From NCBI GenBank assembly GCA_002224055.1, contig AZLU01000154.1, positions 1 to 43,486 on the forward strand: 43,486 nt of DNA, read 5' to 3'. Made by a program: the position numbers and the translations under genes. Numbering within the stretch: position 1 is the stretch's first letter; each line of letters starts with the position of its first letter. Below, piece by piece: positions 10,435 through 22,114 of the stretch. Origin of the DNA: Pezizomycotina sp. ARF18 (lineage: Eukaryota > Ascomycota). Below the pieces are notes generated by a model. It saw only the letters and a program-made list of their open reading frames with translations. It did not search any database and was not told the origin of the DNA.

Positions 10435-11560
10435 TGTGTAGGAGCAACACTACTATCTTGTAATCCACTAATGGAAAAGAAAGTAAAGAATAAAAGCGAT
10501 TAAAAGCTTCGCAATGGTACGATAACAGCAAGGTAATGTCGTGCGGAGAACTGCTGAATTGAAAGGAAGTGTTGTAAGAAGAATGGATCTGACTCGGTTT
10601 GGTGTGGTGGGTTCGTTATCACTGAATTTCGCGACAAGGATTGGCCGTTTTTTTTTTTTGCTTCCCCCCTTTTTTCCTTTTTCCTATTTCGTTCGGAGGC
10701 TTAGAGTTCAAATATTTACTACTATTTGTCTCTAACGTTTTCAAATATAAATGTATATTTTCCGTAAAGGCTGTTAGAATATATAGCTTAAACTTCTGTA
10801 AGTATATCAGTTAGATATTGGAATTCTGCTTATTTTCAGCTTTAGATTGTGACGAGGGTCAGGAGGAGTAAGTTATCGCGCGGGAAAAGTATATAAGGCA
10901 TGTAAAGAATGAAAGGCGCGCGGGAAGAAGCGAGACGACCAAAAAAAAAATAGTAATAATGATAATAATTAAATCAAAATTTAAGGGTCCTTCCTTTATT
11001 CTCCTCTTATCGGTGTCTTTCATCATTTTTATTTCTTGTGGTCCTTCCTTTCCCGCGAAGTTCGAGGAGCACGCACTCAGTGTTCGGATTCGAGGAAGAA
11101 AAAGAAACACTGTATAACTTATATCAAGTAACGACGGTAATACCAAGTTCATTACTAGGTACTAAGTAGCTCTTTTTATTTCTTTCTCAAGAGAAAGAAA
11201 AAAAAAACAACGATGTATATGCAAATATATACTACGTAAGCGGGTCTTTGATTTTATTTTATTTTATTTTATTTTATTTTATTTTATTTTATTATTTATT
11301 TTATTTTATTTTATTTTATTTTATTTTATTTATTTTTTGATGAAATTATCTGTTTACGACCGAGAGGATGTTATAGGAGAAGACTGCAGATTTAAGTGAC
11401 GCTTGGAAGAAGAAGCAGTGCAATAGAGCTCACCTTTTTTTGGCGCTGATAAACAACCTGTAAACTTTTAAGGCAAAATCAATTGAATTGCGGCGAAACG
11501 GAATGAATAATCGATGTATCCTAGTATTATAACAAAAAATGTGGATATTGAACAGCCGAG
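10435..11560. other. Upstream region of PUB1-like gene, with ATTTT pentanucleotide repeat
   Basis: No conserved protein was seen. There is a T10 tract near 10650 and, further away, a long (TTTTA)n repeat listed separately. It probably holds the PUB1-like promoter and that of the small gene starting at 11561. Confidence 0.45.
11247..11337. repeat. (TTTTA)n pentanucleotide microsatellite
   Basis: About 90 bp of nearly perfect TTTTA/ATTTT units with two shorter TTTA interruptions. Smaller patches of the same motif occur at about 270-307 and, on the other strand, at 12116-12150. Confidence 0.9.
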
Positions 11561-11815
11561 ATGTCAAAAGATCCTGCTCCGGCAGAGCAACAACAGGTTG
11601 AAACTTTGAAAGAGAAACTACCCCAAATTAGGACCTATATCGTGTTATGTCTTTCGCTCTCCTACAATTTTGATTGCAATTGTTAGTACTACTAGTCACT
11701 CTGGCCCAATATTTGACGAAGTGTTATTAGAGTTGGTCGCAATTGTGTCTCTTTCCTCGGAGCTGCAATTTGAGGTATACTCGCCTGGAAACATCAAGGA
11801 AGACTTCGACGCGTG
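11561..11815 (+). CDS. Possible small gene of unknown function
   Basis: I do not recognise this protein. From ATG 11561 the frame reads MSKDPAPAEQQQVETLKEKL then PQIRTYIV. A 43-nt stretch bounded by GTTATG and GTTAG (about 11643-11685) would, if spliced, join it to an open segment reading SGPIFDEVLLELVAIVSLS then SELQFEVYSPGNIKEDFDA, stop at 11815. Beyond that stop the same frame stays largely open (SEFNKVYNWKGLT, then DVKELRSSKLNTQLEES), so one or two lost bases could make the protein longer, to about 11930. Composition is acidic and helical-looking, like a small complex subunit, but that is inference. It may also be chance open frame in AT-rich DNA. Confidence 0.35.
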
Positions 11816-12240
11816 ATCCGAATTTAACAAGGTATACAATTGGAAAGGACTTACTTGAAAAAGATTAACAGACGTGAAGGAGCTTAGAAGTAGTAAGCTC
11901 AATACTCAATTAGAAGAGTCACGTTGCAGGGGATAGCTTTACTGCAGGAACGTAACGGAGAAATAGGGAACGAGAGGATCAACGAGAATGTAACACCAGA
12001 AATAAAAGAAAATGGAACCAAATCCCGGGACAGAGTAATAAGTATAAATAATAAGAACAGTATACTTAAGGAAATAGAGGATGAATGAATGATATAATAA
12101 ATAAACGTAATAGTCAAATAAAATAAAATAAAAAAATAAAATAAAAAATAAAAAGAGAGAGAGAGTAAAGGAAAATAAAAACGAAAAAGGGAAAGGAAAT
12201 ATCGATGCCGTAAACGCGAGAGAAGAGAAAGAGGAGAGAA

Positions 12241-12283
<43 letters not shown>

Positions 12284-13703
12284 GTATTGTAGCTAGAAAG
12301 AAACCAAAAGGAGGAGGGTAAAAACGTTAGTAAAAGAAATAAGAAAGAAAAAGGGAAGCACTAAAAAAATATTATTTATTAAATAATAATAATAAAAGGC
12401 CCTAAATGCTACCAGTCCTGATGATCAAGTAAGCCAAAAAAAAAAAAAAAAAACAATAATATGTAGTAGCTACGTGCTATTATTACAAGCTGTTACTGCA
12501 GCTACTTCCTAGTCTTGAGGCCAATGACAAGCCAAAATCGCCAAATCGTCAAAATCGCCAAAATTGCTCACGTCTAAATTAAGTCTCAAGAAGGTTACTG
12601 GATAGTCGTAGACTGGTTTTGTTGAGGATTTATTTACTCAATTTCTTGTCAGAAAAGCAAGAATCCTGTCCGTCATCCAAGTTTCCAAGCAGGTAGTTGT
12701 TCTAGGCAAATCAATTGCTGCAAATTATCTTACTTGATCGATCACGACTTCTTGCTTGTTTCTCCTTATATAAATAACCCAACTACACCTCTTCTATTAT
12801 CCATAGCTTTTGTCCACCGCAGTACTTATCGATAAAGGCAAAGAAACTAAGAAAAAAAAAAAAACAATACTTTCTTTCCCAATACTAAATAATTAATATA
12901 AGGCATTTATTTTTATCACTTTTATCACTTTTTATCTAATTTTTCTGCACCTTTGCACCAGAAAATCACACCCTCTTTTCATCCGGTGCATCGGAAGATT
13001 TCCTTTGCAGTTCCGAAAGGTTAAAGGGTATTAAAAAAAAAAAAATACAATAAAAATAGTAAAATAAATACAATATATATACAAAAAAAATAACTCGGAC
13101 TGATTTGAAATCAAACCGACAAGGTATCTATTGTGGGGTACATGTTGACAGTTTTATATCTTCTTCAAAGGATTGTACGAAGAGCTCGAAATTATAGCAG
13201 TAGGTCGTACGTGCTACTATTGTATTTTTTTTTTACCGTTTCGCTTAAGAAAAAACTTTGGTAAATAGATTTAAAAAAAAAAAAATAGATTTTTGTACGA
13301 CCCTTGGTTCTTAAAAGTATAAAGTATAAGCTTAAGAGTCTTAGGATCCCTAAGAGCTTAAATGTCAAGGAACGCTTTTCTCGCGTGGCTGTGACATTGT
13401 CTTCTAGGATTTCTGTAAAGTAATTTTGTAATTTAACATAATGATGATAGTTACGATATAATTTTTTTTTTTTTTTTTTTTTGAGAATCGTTGTCAATGA
13501 TTTTTCGTGGCCGATTTCTGTTCGAATCCATTTTTTTTTTTGATAGCTGTACAACGCACAAAATGGATAGGAACCTTATTTACAAAAAAAAAAAAAAAAA
13601 AAAAAAAGAGAAGAAAACTTCTCCCTCGCTTTATGCCTGCCTTCAACACCGCAGCGTTAATATCGCCTGCAGAGAAGTGGTTGCAAACTTTTGCGATTTG
13701 TTT
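11816..13703. other. AT-rich intergenic region with several simple repeats
   Basis: About 1.9 kb without a recognisable gene, apart from a possible extension of the small gene to about 11930. It holds AATA- and AAAT-type repeats, a (AAT)n run, several A tracts (about 12437, 12848 and 13033), a T20 near 13461 and an A23 at about 13584-13606. The end near 13704 must include the 3' UTR of the NADH dehydrogenase gene. Confidence 0.5.
12238..12284. repeat. (AAT)n trinucleotide microsatellite
   Basis: About 15 uninterrupted AAT/ATA units. It lies in non-coding DNA. Confidence 0.9.
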
Positions 13704-15993
13704 TCATTCTCGCGAGATATCTCTTCCGAACATCTTGACTTTGAGCCAGTCAAAAAGCACAAGAATACGGTTGCGTACTATTGAAAAACGAAAGTTAGCT
13801 TCAAAGTCATACACTATATATATATGTAACCTAAAGCAGGGTTTATGAATGATAAAAACATACCACTGAAGACCATGGAGACATATGCAGACCTCCAGAA
13901 AAGGTAAGTCAGAGTTCCACCCGTAGACGACGAAACACTCCCGCCGAACCAAGGCAAATCGCAACGGCGCGGTCCATTCCAATATATGCGAGGGAGCCTT
14001 GGTGGGAGTAGGCGAACGGTGACATCTGCTTGATTTTGTTCAGGGAACGGCCCTTGATCTTGATCTCCGCTTCGATCGCGTCCTTGTCGCTTGGTTTTGT
14101 GGCCGCATGGAACTGAGCTTCTAACTGGGCGATTTCCTGCTCAACCGCTTCCGTTTTCGCCATAGAATTGAACAGTCTAGCCAGGTACGACCCTTGCTGG
14201 CTTGCTACCTGTGCAGTTGGCGCGTAGACAGTTTGAGAACAATCGCCCAGAGCCCATATTCCAGCGTGCCGTCGACAACTAGATAATCATTGACCGCTAA
14301 ACCACGGCGTGAGTTCTTTTGCGCAGGGATTCTGTTCATTAGGTCCCTGACGACCCCTCGCACCGTGTTTCCTGTTGCCCATACCAAGCATCCATATGGG
14401 ATCTCCTCTCTGGCTTTGGTACCGTCGCTTTTCGTTACCTCAACTTCGATTGTCTTATCGTTGACCTTCTTTACCATAGTTTTCGTCCTGACTGTAATAT
14501 TTTCGTCTTTGAAGGTGTTTTCCGTGTACTCAATCAATTGCTTGGAAAACATGGGGAGAACCTATGGTTGTTACAGTCAATGTTCGGCATTTCGAATATA
14601 ACTTCTGCTAAGAAAAAGAAAATCAAGAACGAAGAAACTCACATTGGGAAGAGCTTCGACTAAAGTCACGTGAAATTTATCTTCAATTTCAGGAACCCAT
14701 TTCTTCAAGTCGCCAATCAGGAAATCGTGGAGTTCGCCGGCAAATTCGACACCTAATAGATATCGAGAGATTGAGCAAAGGAAAGCCCTTACGCATTTCT
14801 AAGAATCTTGGCAAGACTCACCAGTTGGTCCTCCTCCGACCACCACCATATGAAGCAGGCGTTTTTTCATCCTCTGTTTGGCCTTTGAAAGTTGCCGTTT
14901 CTATGCAGTCCATGACCCTTGTCCTGATCTTTTGAGCATCTCCAATTTCTTTCAGAAAGCAAGCATGTTCCTTGACCCCGGGGATACCTGATAGTAATCG
15001 ATGCTTTTAGGATTAGAAGCGTTGAAATGCGACTTATCGAAGGTTTGAGGTAGAGAGAATGTTTCTGCTCGGTCGATGCTTTTAAATTTCTTACCGAATG
15101 TACTATTTTCAGCCCCGACACCGATGACGAGGTAGTCGAAGGGTACGACAGTCTCGGAAACATCGCCCTTGATATCGCTCAGATCCTGGATACTGCATTA
15201 TATATATTCGCAAATCAGAATTGATTTGCCAACGTGTAAATGAACTTAATAGCGCTAAAGAAGATGTCTGGAACTTACGTGAGCGTTTTATTCTCGTGAT
15301 CAATCTTAGTGACTTCCGCTTCGTAATACTTGACGTGAGTTGGTTTGTGTCGTATAATATGCCTGACAGGCTCCATGATGCTTCTGAACTCGATCGTACC
15401 CGTCGTGCAGCTAGGCAGCAACGGGGTGAACAAAAAGTAGTTCCTCGGCGAGATAAGTACGACATTGTAGTCATCCGTGTTGAGCTTTTTCAGCAAGGAA
15501 ATGCTGCCCCAACCGCTTCCCAAGATCACCAGCGTCTTCTTCGACTCTAGCGGCTCAACTTGAGTTACGGGGTTTCGCGTTATGTAGACGAGATAGCCGA
15601 GATATCCGAATCCTCCGAGCAGAGTGACGTATGTTACCCTCCATAGGAAGCGAAAGAACCTGAACCTTTTCTTTTTAGGTGATGCCGGGGCTGGAATAGC
15701 TGTAGCTACCGTGTCGGGTTGCGAGACAGGTGTAGTAGCGTAAGACCTAATATATTGTGATCCCAATTGAGAGGTGACCAGACGGGGAAAGTTGCCGCTT
15801 TCGGGAGGAGCAGGTTGGACGGGGAAAGCGGGGAGGCGGTGCGGGCCGCGACACAGTTTGCCTTCACGAACACATTGCGCGGGGAGAATGCAGGCTGAGC
15901 AGCCGCGGTGACAATTGACCTCCTAGTGTCGGCGAAGGCTGTCCTCCCCGTGAGCAATAATATGCTCCGCGCCGGGGACGCCAATGGCATCAT
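13704..15993 (-). CDS. NDE1: External alternative NADH dehydrogenase (NDE/NDH-2), mitochondrial
   Basis: A single-subunit, rotenone-insensitive flavoenzyme that passes electrons from cytosolic NADH to ubiquinone without proton pumping, on the outer face of the inner membrane. The N-terminus ([17 protein letters not shown], Arg/Ser/Ala rich) is a mitochondrial presequence; a basic patch [10 protein letters not shown] precedes a membrane segment ([19 protein letters not shown]). The first dinucleotide fold is [18 protein letters not shown], followed by [19 protein letters not shown]. The second fold is [18 protein letters not shown], split by an intron at 14753-14821. Further conserved pieces are [40 protein letters not shown] and the C-terminal [14 protein letters not shown] with stop at 13704. 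Frameshifts occur near 15755 (presequence to membrane part) and elsewhere. The external type is inferred from the membrane segment after the presequence and from resemblance to fungal NDE proteins; an internal NDI role is less likely. Confidence 0.9.
14753..14821 (-). other. NDE1: Intron splitting the second nucleotide-binding motif of NDE1
   Basis: GTGAGT donor after GGGPT plus the first base of Gly, and TTAG acceptor before GTGTCGAATTTGCC, restore [13 protein letters not shown]. Length is 69 nt. Confidence 0.8.
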
Positions 15994-16068
15994 CGCCTTG
16001 CGATATCTAGCAAGGAAGGAAGGACGTATACCTTGAATTGCAGGGAATCAAGGCCGGGTTAACACCCC

Positions 16069-16100
<32 letters not shown>

Positions 16101-16359
16101 GGGACCTTGTCTAACCAGAGGTATTTGCCGCCGGAATTGACTCAATTGAGAGCGTCTTCAAGAAAAAGAGATAGGGAGAAAATAAGAAGAAAAAGAGCGA
16201 CTTGCTATAGCTCCGATTAAGTAGCTGGGTGATTGATTATGTTTCTTCCTCTTATTATTATTATGATTTCATTCTTTATATTCCAATTCTCACAATTTGT
16301 TTAAATTTAAAAGAACAGGAGGGGTCCTTTACTTATTTAATTATTTAGTTAAATTGAAG

Positions 16360-16391
<32 letters not shown>

Positions 16392-18286
16392 CTTCAAGCT
16401 AAGTATGACGCTATTTCCCACTTCGTTTTCGATATAAGAGATATTTCAGCCGGAACCTTTGCTATGGGTCTATACAGTATAGACTGCATGTACACTGTAG
16501 TAATATATACGTATATACTTACTTAAAGTATATATATTAAGAAAAGGGTCCTACCTATTTCGATCTAAATTTTTTCCAATAATTAGAGTAACTACCTAGG
16601 CCTAGGGTATATCTCCATTGATACTGCTGCTTACTTACGAAGTAGTTACTGGACCCTGTGATGATCCTGGTGGGAATTCTTGGCCTTTTGTGCGGTCACG
16701 GCAATGATTTATATATAAAAGTAAGTCAGTATTCGCAGTGATCAATAAACTTAAGAGGAAAGTCTTGCAGTGCTGCTTTGTATCCTAGAAACTACCCAAT
16801 AGTAGGTATCGTTATAATCGTTAATTAATTTATTGAGGTTATAATCATTCCTTCCTAACTGTCGGGAATAAAGTCCGAAAATAAGACGGTGTTTTGCCAA
16901 CGGTGGATGGACGGTGCTGTAGTGTAGAAGAAGTACTAGTAATATATATACCAACAAACCAGAGGGAGGATTTCTCTTTTTTCCTGGTTTATTAAGAGAC
17001 TCTTTGTGGTGCCACCGAACGAAGGGCTAGCACCACCGCCGGAATCACGGACAACGCATTGTGAATTCTATCGCGAGAATTCCTATCGGTTTAGGTTAGC
17101 TAGTGAGCAAAACTTTTAAGCATCCATGTAGGTTCACCAATGTCCACAATTATATCGTAGCTGGTATAAATTAAAGTGCAATTCCTCCAGTTGGAGAAGA
17201 CCAAAAAAGCTTTCTTTCCTCCCCGGTCCGGGTCGGAGCCACATGCAAGAACGCCGGGCGTAAACGCCGCCATTAATCAAGGCAGACCCACTTTGCGTGA
17301 GAGTACGAAAACCGGTCGAAAGTGCGCCAGTTACTGCTGCATGCAGCCCAATGGCTAAGCAAAACTCTATACATACAACCTGGAGGGATCTCATCGTAGC
17401 TGTTTCTTTTTCTTCCCACATGTTTTGAATTTCCCCCCTTCGCGGAAAAAAGAAAAAAAAAACCTTAGATCAACCCTAGAAGTTATAATAATGGACGATA
17501 ATATAACTATAAAACGAGGAGATAACGATATTTACAGTCTAGTAAAGAATTCCTGTATAGCTAGCTCTATTGGATCCGAATAATGTCTAATAGTAAGGAG
17601 GGAAACGAATTTATGTATGCAAAAAAAAAAAAAAAAAAAAAGGAAGAACGCCATCCGATACTAAGTACGATAACCATAACCAAAAGGCAAATACAAATCC
17701 ACAGCTGAAAATAATATGTAACGAAAGATAAAATACAGGGGAAGAAAATAGGAACAAGCACGAGAAGGGATATGAGAGGAGTAGTTGACTTCTAAACGTT
17801 TTTCATTCTTGGGCTGGGGAGAAATAGTTCTCAGCCATCCGTCGAACAAAATATAGCAATAATGCATATAAATTAATAATTGCGAAACAGGTGAAAATAT
17901 AAAAGGAAGAATATTTGATTTCGAAAACTGACACTCCAATCCCATGTGAATGTAAACTTTTTGTAGCCCAAAATATCTCCTATGACTTTAAAAGGTAAAA
18001 CAAAACAAAAAAATGAAAAGAGAGAAGGGAAAGGGAAAAAATAAAAATAAAAATAAATAAAGTGTGTAAGGATGTTTTTATAAGGGCTTCGGAAACGATC
18101 GCGCCCTTTTTTCTCCTAAGATGGAAGAAGAAAAAAAACGATATTGAATTTCAGCGCAATTATTCATCCGATGAAATGTTCAGCTTTGCGAAGAAACCGA
18201 AAAAAAAAAACTTTCGTCGATCGTCTGACGTTCGGTTGGTATCGTCCTGAGTTAATTGAAATATGAACTCTGCTGACGCGCACCAC
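15994..18286. other. Large intergenic region, mostly AT-rich
   Basis: About 2.3 kb between the NDE1 start and the PIF1 stop. A25 at about 16069-16093 lies some 80 bp upstream of the NDE1 start; T26 is at about 16367-16391 and A22 at about 17620-17641. No protein family was recognised. A GC-richer island (17134-17421) and a hairpin-forming stretch (16587-16650) are listed separately. Confidence 0.5.
17134..17421 (-). other. GC-richer island with an unassigned 95-codon open frame
   Basis: The minus-strand frame from 17421 has an internal Met giving MRSLQVVCIEFCLAIGLHAA, which could pass for a secretion signal, then a Cys/Arg/Gly-rich stretch ending ...FNLYQLRYNCGHW. I recognise no family, and no introns or conserved motifs support it. 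Base composition at about 17220-17350 is clearly richer in G+C than its surroundings, which is why it is recorded. It could equally be a relic, a non-coding RNA or chance. Confidence 0.2.
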
Positions 18287-21098
18287 CTAACTCCGACATT
18301 GAACCGCCCGACTTCCTTGACTATCGTAATCGTCTTCGTCATCTTCGTCCAGGTCGACAGTTTGCTGCTCGGGTCGAGCTGCAGTCTTCATATCTTGTCG
18401 AGCTTCACCCATAAGATGCGCATCCTGTAAATTCCTGTAGAACGCCGAAACCTTATCATGTACCATCACCCTTCTTCGATCGAAATTGAGAACTTGAAGC
18501 CTGTCCTTGGAGGTGGCACGACTGAGCGCTACATAAGCTTGACCCTTTTCAAATACTTTATTGAGGTCAACCTTGACGCGTTCGAGCGTTTGGCCTTGTG
18601 ACTTGTGGATTGACAAGGCCCATGAGAGAATGAGAGGAATCTGAACACGCTGCGCTTGTATCTCTCCAGTTGGCGTCTCAATTTTCCATGTTTCGGTACT
18701 CACGAGGAATACACGGTAACACCCATTTGTGAGGCGAAATTGGACCAAAGGAAACTTCTGAGAAGTGTCAGCCTTGTTAGAGGTTGCGGAAAATTTCTGA
18801 TAGAGATCCGCTCGCTTGGGATCCTGGACGTCCTTAGAGTCCATTTCTTCATCCATAAACTCAGCACCCTCCAACAAATCATAGTCTTTCTGTGTCATAA
18901 AGCCCAAAATCTTGCCCAACGAACCGTTGACGAGGGTTTCATCGATGTTTTGATAAGCATCACCTGAGCGTCCTTCCTGAGTTCGATGTCCTTCGGCGCC
19001 ATAAGATTGGACAGCAGCTTCTCCTTGAATTTCTCATCGTAACCTTGAGCGCAGGTGTCAGAAGCCTTGTAGAATTCTGAGGGCCCGGGCAGCCGCTGTA
19101 GTCGTTCACGATTTGCTCTTTCGACCTCATTCCGGGTCGGGAAAAGTTCTGTCGCTTCCAAACCATCATCGTAAATGACTGGACGGCTAAGAGTTTTGAA
19201 TAATGCGACAGATTCGTCTTTGAGTTGGCCAATTCTCATCTCGTTAAGCACGCCGGCGAAGACTGCATTCGTACCATTCGTGTTAGTTTTAAAAGCGAGG
19301 CTGGAAAGCATTTGAGAGCCACAAGAGCGCTTGGAAAGAAAAGGAGGAATATTTCTTTACCTGGGTCTTTTGACGGAAGATCTGCGTGAGTGCAACGGTA
19401 TGTGAAATACATGTACCCCAAGTCTTTGCCTCAAATGAAAATCGCGACACACGGCCCGACTCGGCAACCGGGGGCAATTGGAAAAATCGCCAGTGACTAC
19501 CAGTTGTATACCGCCGAATGGCCGAGAATTCTTGCGAACTTCTCGAGCAACTGCCTCAAGTTTGTCAAAGAGCTCACCGTCGACCATGCTGACTTCATCG
19601 ATTACGAGGACTTTTGTCTTTAACCAGCGATCTTTCGATTTAGGCGAACGGCGAACTTTTCTTATCAAAAGTTCGGCGCCTCTTTCCCTAGACCTATACC
19701 TGCGAACGAATGTAGCGTTACTCCTCCTATGTTCAGCGCAGCGAGGCCGGTTGATGCAGTAACAGCAACCCTCTCGGGATCCTTGACGAATTTCTTCCTG
19801 AGATCCTCAATAATTTGTCGTAACAGCACGGACTTGCCGGTACCTATAAACACAATTGTTAGAATTTATCTTCAAGGTAACCTGATGGTCACGCTATTAT
19901 GATGATGAGAGGAAGAAAAAGTATTTCCAAACTCACCCGCGGAACCCGTAAAGAAAACGCTCTTTCCTTCTTTGATGATGATGTCGAGGACTCTCTTTTG
20001 CTCCGGCTGAGACGCAGATCACTCTTAGTGTTCTTATCATTAGTTCCAGTCTTCCGTTGCTTCTTGGATGCTGGTTCAAAATCTGGCGCTGTCGAGTAGT
20101 TTGCCCTTTTTCCGTTTGAAGTTTGATTTTACTCTCCTTGGTCACTTCTTCGTCGCGGACGCATTGATATTCATAGGGAAGTTGAGGGGCTTTTTAGCAG
20201 GGGTTGCCAAAGCTATTTTGCGTTTTGATTAGGCTTTGTTTCGACTTCGAATCGACAATTTCTACTTCCTCCTCCTCTCGACCAGCCCAAGGTAGCGTTC
20301 TCGCTTTGCGTGGTTTGGAAACTTCCTCTTCAATCTCGTCTTCGATTTCAACGACTTGTGTAATTTTTCCTAAACCATTATCACTCTGCTGTCGATTCAC
20401 TGGCGACGAGGACCATGGAAGAGGTTGACTACTCTGAGGAACAACTGCTACTTTTTCGTCTTTTGGCAACTTTTTAGACTCAAACGGCTGCCATAGTAGC
20501 CTTTGGAGCCGGAGGCGGCACGACTACCGAAGCAGGCCTAGTGATGATATCGTCATCAGAGTCATCGAAATGATTTCGTCTTCAAAATCATTCTCGTCGA
20601 AATATACGGCTTCATGAAGTTTTTCCAAGCTGAAACGGTGGTGGGGCGAGAGGTGCCTGATCCCGTGGTTTGGAGGATGTCGTCTCGAATCCAGATGTGC
20701 CGTTCAGAGCGCTCAAAAACTTCTCGTCGCTACCATGACACTGCTTACTAAGGTTGATTGCGTACGGGGATGGGTTGAGAGGCTGTTGGGATTGTTGGAC
20801 GGCTTTGAATGAGGATTGTCTACCAAATGATGCCTGCGTCGGAACACTCTTCGACCACGATGAAGCGCTTGGTTGAGGACCTGGTCTTTGAGAGGAAGTA
20901 TGGTGTTTGGGTATTTGTGTTTCCCTGGACCCGTAGCCGCGGAGACCCCAAGAAGGAGGAGCGTATGCATGTGCCGATAGGTCACGAGAGGCAGAAAACT
21001 TGGCTGTTTGGAAGCTGGCTTTGACTAGCGGAAAGACGACCGGAGCCAGCAGCAACGTTGCTACTGTTCTTGTGCTTGTTCACGGCCGCGTAAAGCAT
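18287..21098 (-). CDS. PIF1: PIF1-family 5'-3' DNA helicase
   Basis: An SF1B helicase acting in nuclear and/or mitochondrial genome maintenance: telomerase removal, G-quadruplex unwinding, Okazaki fragment processing. A long disordered Ser/Gln/Pro-rich N-terminus (from [18 protein letters not shown] at 21098, through [16 protein letters not shown] and acidic [12 protein letters not shown]) precedes the helicase core. Core motifs: [18 protein letters not shown] then [13 protein letters not shown] (Q-motif and Walker A, split by an intron), [20 protein letters not shown] (Ia), [19 protein letters not shown] (Walker B), [11 protein letters not shown] (III), and [19 protein letters not shown] with [20 protein letters not shown] (V-VI). 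The C-terminal tail is acidic ([10 protein letters not shown]) and stops at 18287. Frameshifts interrupt the N-terminus near 21010 and the core near 18910, 19350 and 19430. The true start could lie further upstream if a mitochondrial isoform exists. Confidence 0.9.
19844..19936 (-). other. PIF1: Intron inside the PIF1 Walker A motif
   Basis: Donor GTGAGT after FTGSA plus the first base of Gly, and acceptor TTATAG before GTACCGGCAAG, restore GSAGTGKS. Phase 1, 93 nt. Confidence 0.85.
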
Positions 21099-22114
21099 TC
21101 TCGTTGGCGAGTAAGATATACTGGTCGGCAAGGGTCTCGAAAGCTGTCGCTGGATTGAAAAATAAAAACTGATAAGTGCACGCCTTTGGTCGCTGGGGGC
21201 ACCATTCGAGATGGAGGGAGAGAGGAACTCGATGATAGAAACCGAACCCAAAACGCTGGCTACTGGCCAGCATATAATGAAAGTGGAATTTGTAATACCG
21301 ATCCTCGACCCTGCTTCAATAAATGAAATGGAGAATGAAGGTGGCCCTTGATAACAAGTAATCCACAATGTTCCCCGAACACTGCTGGTTTTTTTTTTTT
21401 TTTTTTTTTTTTTTTCGAAAAGTGGCGAAACGAGATGAAGGACGGGGTTTATATTTATACTACCGACTCGTTGAGCCTTCTTTCAGCGTAATGAACACGG
21501 ATAAACAAAGAACAAAACGAGAAGAAGTCTGAGTTAACTAAAACGAGCAAGGAAGAGATGTTAGCAAGTGGGGCTAACTCTTTGTCGTCCAGCAATGAAA
21601 GGCGATATTCAAGGGGTCTGAAGTTAGGAGAGGACTAAAAATCCAACGTAAATACCTACTTAGAAAAAGTATTTGAACTCCCCTCGCAGGTCGTGATGTT
21701 TAAAGAAAAGGGGGACAGAGAATGTAATTAAAGATCTTTTAAAAGAGGTGTGTTTAGAGGTGAATGAAAGGTACGAATAGGAAGTGGTACTTTTAGTAAT
21801 AATAATCATAACAATGCAGGTGCAGGTGGGAATGAGCACAGGAAATCTTAGCGTGTTTGAAAATTTAACGCGTCCGCCATGAGGATGTGGAAAAAAAAAA
21901 AAAAAAAAAAAAACATCAACTTGGCTTATAGCAAAGTATGGAATCTATCTTATCAATCACTAACAAATTTCAAACCGCTAAAATACCTTTGCAGTGAAAA
22001 GACAAGACAAACTGACACCTTCACTGAGTCCCAATTGTCATAAATCCAACCTTGCCTCCTCCTAGACGACCCTTATTGTTAACTTCCATCCCATTCTTCC
22101 CCCTAAGTCTCACC
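21099..22114. promoter_or_regulatory. Divergent promoter region, PIF1 / MFAP1-like gene
   Basis: About 1 kb between divergent starts. T25 at about 21391-21415 lies some 290 bp upstream of PIF1, and A23 at about 21891-21913 some 200 bp upstream of the MFAP1-like start. No coding signal was recognised; the leader of one or both genes may contain introns. Confidence 0.45.

Noticed and set aside
13097-13122. Short imperfect hairpin (TCGGACTGATTT / AAATCAAACCGA)
   Set aside because: Two mismatches and a very short length; such hairpins are expected by chance in this much AT-rich DNA.
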